From positions 1 to 9,087 of the forward strand of contig DASQBT010000012.1 of NCBI GenBank assembly GCA_035635075.1: 9,087 nt of DNA, written 5' to 3'. The position numbers and the translations under genes are program-made. The notes beneath the pieces are model-generated. The model was not told where the DNA came from. It worked only from the letters and a program-made list of their open reading frames with translations, and ran no database searches. Origin of the DNA: DASQBT01 sp035635075 (lineage in GTDB: Bacteria > Pseudomonadota > Gammaproteobacteria > Burkholderiales > Thiobacillaceae). Numbering within the stretch: the first letter of the stretch is position 1; each line of letters begins with the position of its first letter. This document shows positions 7,910-9,087 of this stretch, one piece after another.

Positions 7910-9077
7910 GGCCTACCGAATCCAGACCCTGAACAAGATTTCCAGCCGCGGCTTGGCGCGCTTGCCGGCCAATTATGAAGTGGGCGACGGGATAGCCAAT
8001 CCCGATGCCATCCTGGTGCGCTCCGCCAACATGCACGACCTGGACATTCCGGCCAGCGTGCAAGCCATCGGCCGGGCCGGCGCGGGCACCAACAACATTC
8101 CGGTTGGCAGAATGAGCGAACGGGGTGTGCCGGTGTTCAACGCGCCGGGGGCGAACGCCAATGCGGTCAAGGAACTGGTGGTGGCGGGCCTGTTGATGGG
8201 GGCGCGCAACCTGATTCCGGCAATCAGCTTCGCCGGCAGCGTAAGCGGCAGCGACGAGGAAATGCACAAGGCGGTGGAGGCGGGCAAGAAGAATTTTGCC
8301 GGCATCGAATTGCCCGGCCGCACCCTGGGCCTGATCGGACTCGGGGCGATCGGTTCCCTGGTGGCGGATGTTGCCATCAGGATGGGCATGAATGTGATCG
8401 GTTTTGATCCGGCCATCACCGTGGAAGCGGCTTGGCGCCTGCCTTCCAGCGTCAAGAAGGCGGGTTCGGTGGAGGAGGTGGTGAAGAACGCCGACTTCAT
8501 TTCCCTGCACGTGCCTCTGATCGACGCCACCCGCAACCTGATCAATACCCAGCGTGTGGCGCTGATGAAACCGGGCGCCGTGCTGCTCAATTTTGCCCGC
8601 GAGGGCGTGGTCGACAATGCCGCGGTGGTGGCGGCGCTGGACGAGAAGCGCCTGCGCGCCTACATCTGCGATTTCCCCGCCAATGTCCTTAAAGGCAGGC
8701 CGGACGTCGTGACCCTGCCGCATCTTGGGGCGTCTACCGAAGAGGCGGAAGAGAACTGCGCGGTCATGGTGGCGGAGCAGGTGTCCGATTATCTGGAAAA
8801 CGGCAATATCCTGAATGCGGTCAATTTTCCTAATGTTCATATGGACCGCGAATCCACATTCCGGGTGGCCATCGCCAATGCCAACGTGCCCAACATGCTG
8901 GGGCAGATCTCCACCGCCATGGCGGAGGCCGACCTCAACATCCACAACATGGTGAACATGTCCAAGGGCGGCATGGCCTACACCCTGGTGGATGTCGACA
9001 GCGCGGTTGCGGACGCCGTGCTCGACAAGATCCGCGCCATCAGCGGTGTGCTCAATGTCCGCTACCTGCCTGCATGA
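7902..9077 (+). CDS. serA: D-3-phosphoglycerate dehydrogenase, short ACT-domain type
   Basis: The product should oxidise 3-phosphoglycerate to 3-phosphohydroxypyruvate with NAD, the first step of serine synthesis, and so feed SerC encoded just upstream. It has 391 residues: a substrate-binding part with GRAGAGTNNIPV near 57-68, a Rossmann NAD part with GLGAIG at 146-151, and a C-terminal ACT domain from about 317, the likely serine-sensing domain. There is no second intervening domain of the long type. Of the usual Arg-Glu-His catalytic set, R233 (FAREGVVD) and H274 (PHLGAST) are clear. At the Glu position the sequence is DFPANV, placing N261 where relatives have Glu. Position in the operon supports the serine role despite this. 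Start: ATG inside the serC end, with GAGAAG at 7892-7897 as a possible binding site. Another 2-hydroxyacid substrate is possible but less likely. Confidence 0.9.
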   Translation: MAKAYRIQTLNKISSRGLARLPANYEVGDGIANPDAILVRSANMHDLDIPASVQAIGRAGAGTNNIPVGRMSERGVPVFNAPGANANAVKELVVAGLLMGARNLIPAISFAGSVSGSDEEMHKAVEAGKKNFAGIELPGRTLGLIGLGAIGSLVADVAIRMGMNVIGFDPAITVEAAWRLPSSVKKAGSVEEVVKNADFISLHVPLIDATRNLINTQRVALMKPGAVLLNFAREGVVDNAAVVAALDEKRLRAYICDFPANVLKGRPDVVTLPHLGASTEEAEENCAVMVAEQVSDYLENGNILNAVNFPNVHMDRESTFRVAIANANVPNMLGQISTAMAEADLNIHNMVNMSKGGMAYTLVDVDSAVADAVLDKIRAISGVLNVRYLPA

Positions 9078-9087
9078 GTGACGAGCT
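9074..9087 (+). CDS. pheA: Start of next gene, probably pheA (chorismate mutase/prephenate dehydratase), cut by the window end
   Basis: An ATG overlaps the serA TGA as ATGA, and the frame reads MSDEL before the window ends. In many beta- and gammaproteobacteria the gene after serC is pheA, the bifunctional P-protein of phenylalanine synthesis, whose N terminus often reads MS-(D/E)-(E/D)-L before the chorismate mutase helix. The overlap implies translational coupling with serA. Only five residues are seen, so the identity rests on gene order. Confidence 0.6.

Noticed and set aside
6824..8945. Long antisense frames opposite serC and serA (358 and 383 codons)
   Set aside because: Shadow frames of confidently identified genes; translations rich in His, Gly and Arg with no family pattern.

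Overview
The window is a stretch of housekeeping chromosome, most likely from a betaproteobacterium of the Nitrosomonadales type (Sulfuricella, Thiobacillus or Gallionella relatives). That placement is my inference from the GC-rich codon use, the tmRNA tag ANDETYALAA, the gyrA-serC-serA-pheA gene order and the divergently facing deaminase-ubiG-HAD phosphatase cluster. The same arrangement around gyrA is known in Pseudomonas, so a gammaproteobacterium is not excluded. I see no plasmid, phage or insertion-sequence gene.

Left part (1-1062), read on the minus strand: a complete one-piece tmRNA gene (ssrA, 252-616) with a rho-independent terminator (216-241) and a TATAAT box upstream, preceded by a small SirB-family membrane protein gene (679-1062). 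Bases 1-215 hold no credible gene, only short ACACCCA-type repeats that lie downstream of the ssrA 3' end, a common integration site.

Middle part (1255-4076), also minus strand: a methylthioadenosine/S-adenosylhomocysteine deaminase (mtaD), ubiG (ubiquinone O-methyltransferase) and a HAD phosphatase that is probably MupP, of the muropeptide recycling pathway, rather than a true phosphoglycolate phosphatase. UbiG makes S-adenosylhomocysteine and the deaminase can remove it, which gives a metabolic reason for their adjacency. The gaps on both sides of the phosphatase gene carry copies of a GCGAGG-type intergenic repeat.

Right part (4240-9087), plus strand: gyrA, then serC and serA overlapping by 8 bases, then the first 14 bases of the next gene, very likely pheA, starting in an ATGA overlap with the serA stop. 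serC and serA supply two of the three steps of serine synthesis. The 163-base divergent gap between mtaD and gyrA holds both putative promoters and a 68-base multi-hairpin palindromic repeat.

No new multi-gene system is visible. The points most worth a second look are the probable MupP identity, an Asn in the place of the usual catalytic Glu in SerA, the palindromic element in the mtaD/gyrA divergent promoter region, and a possible leaderless start for mtaD.
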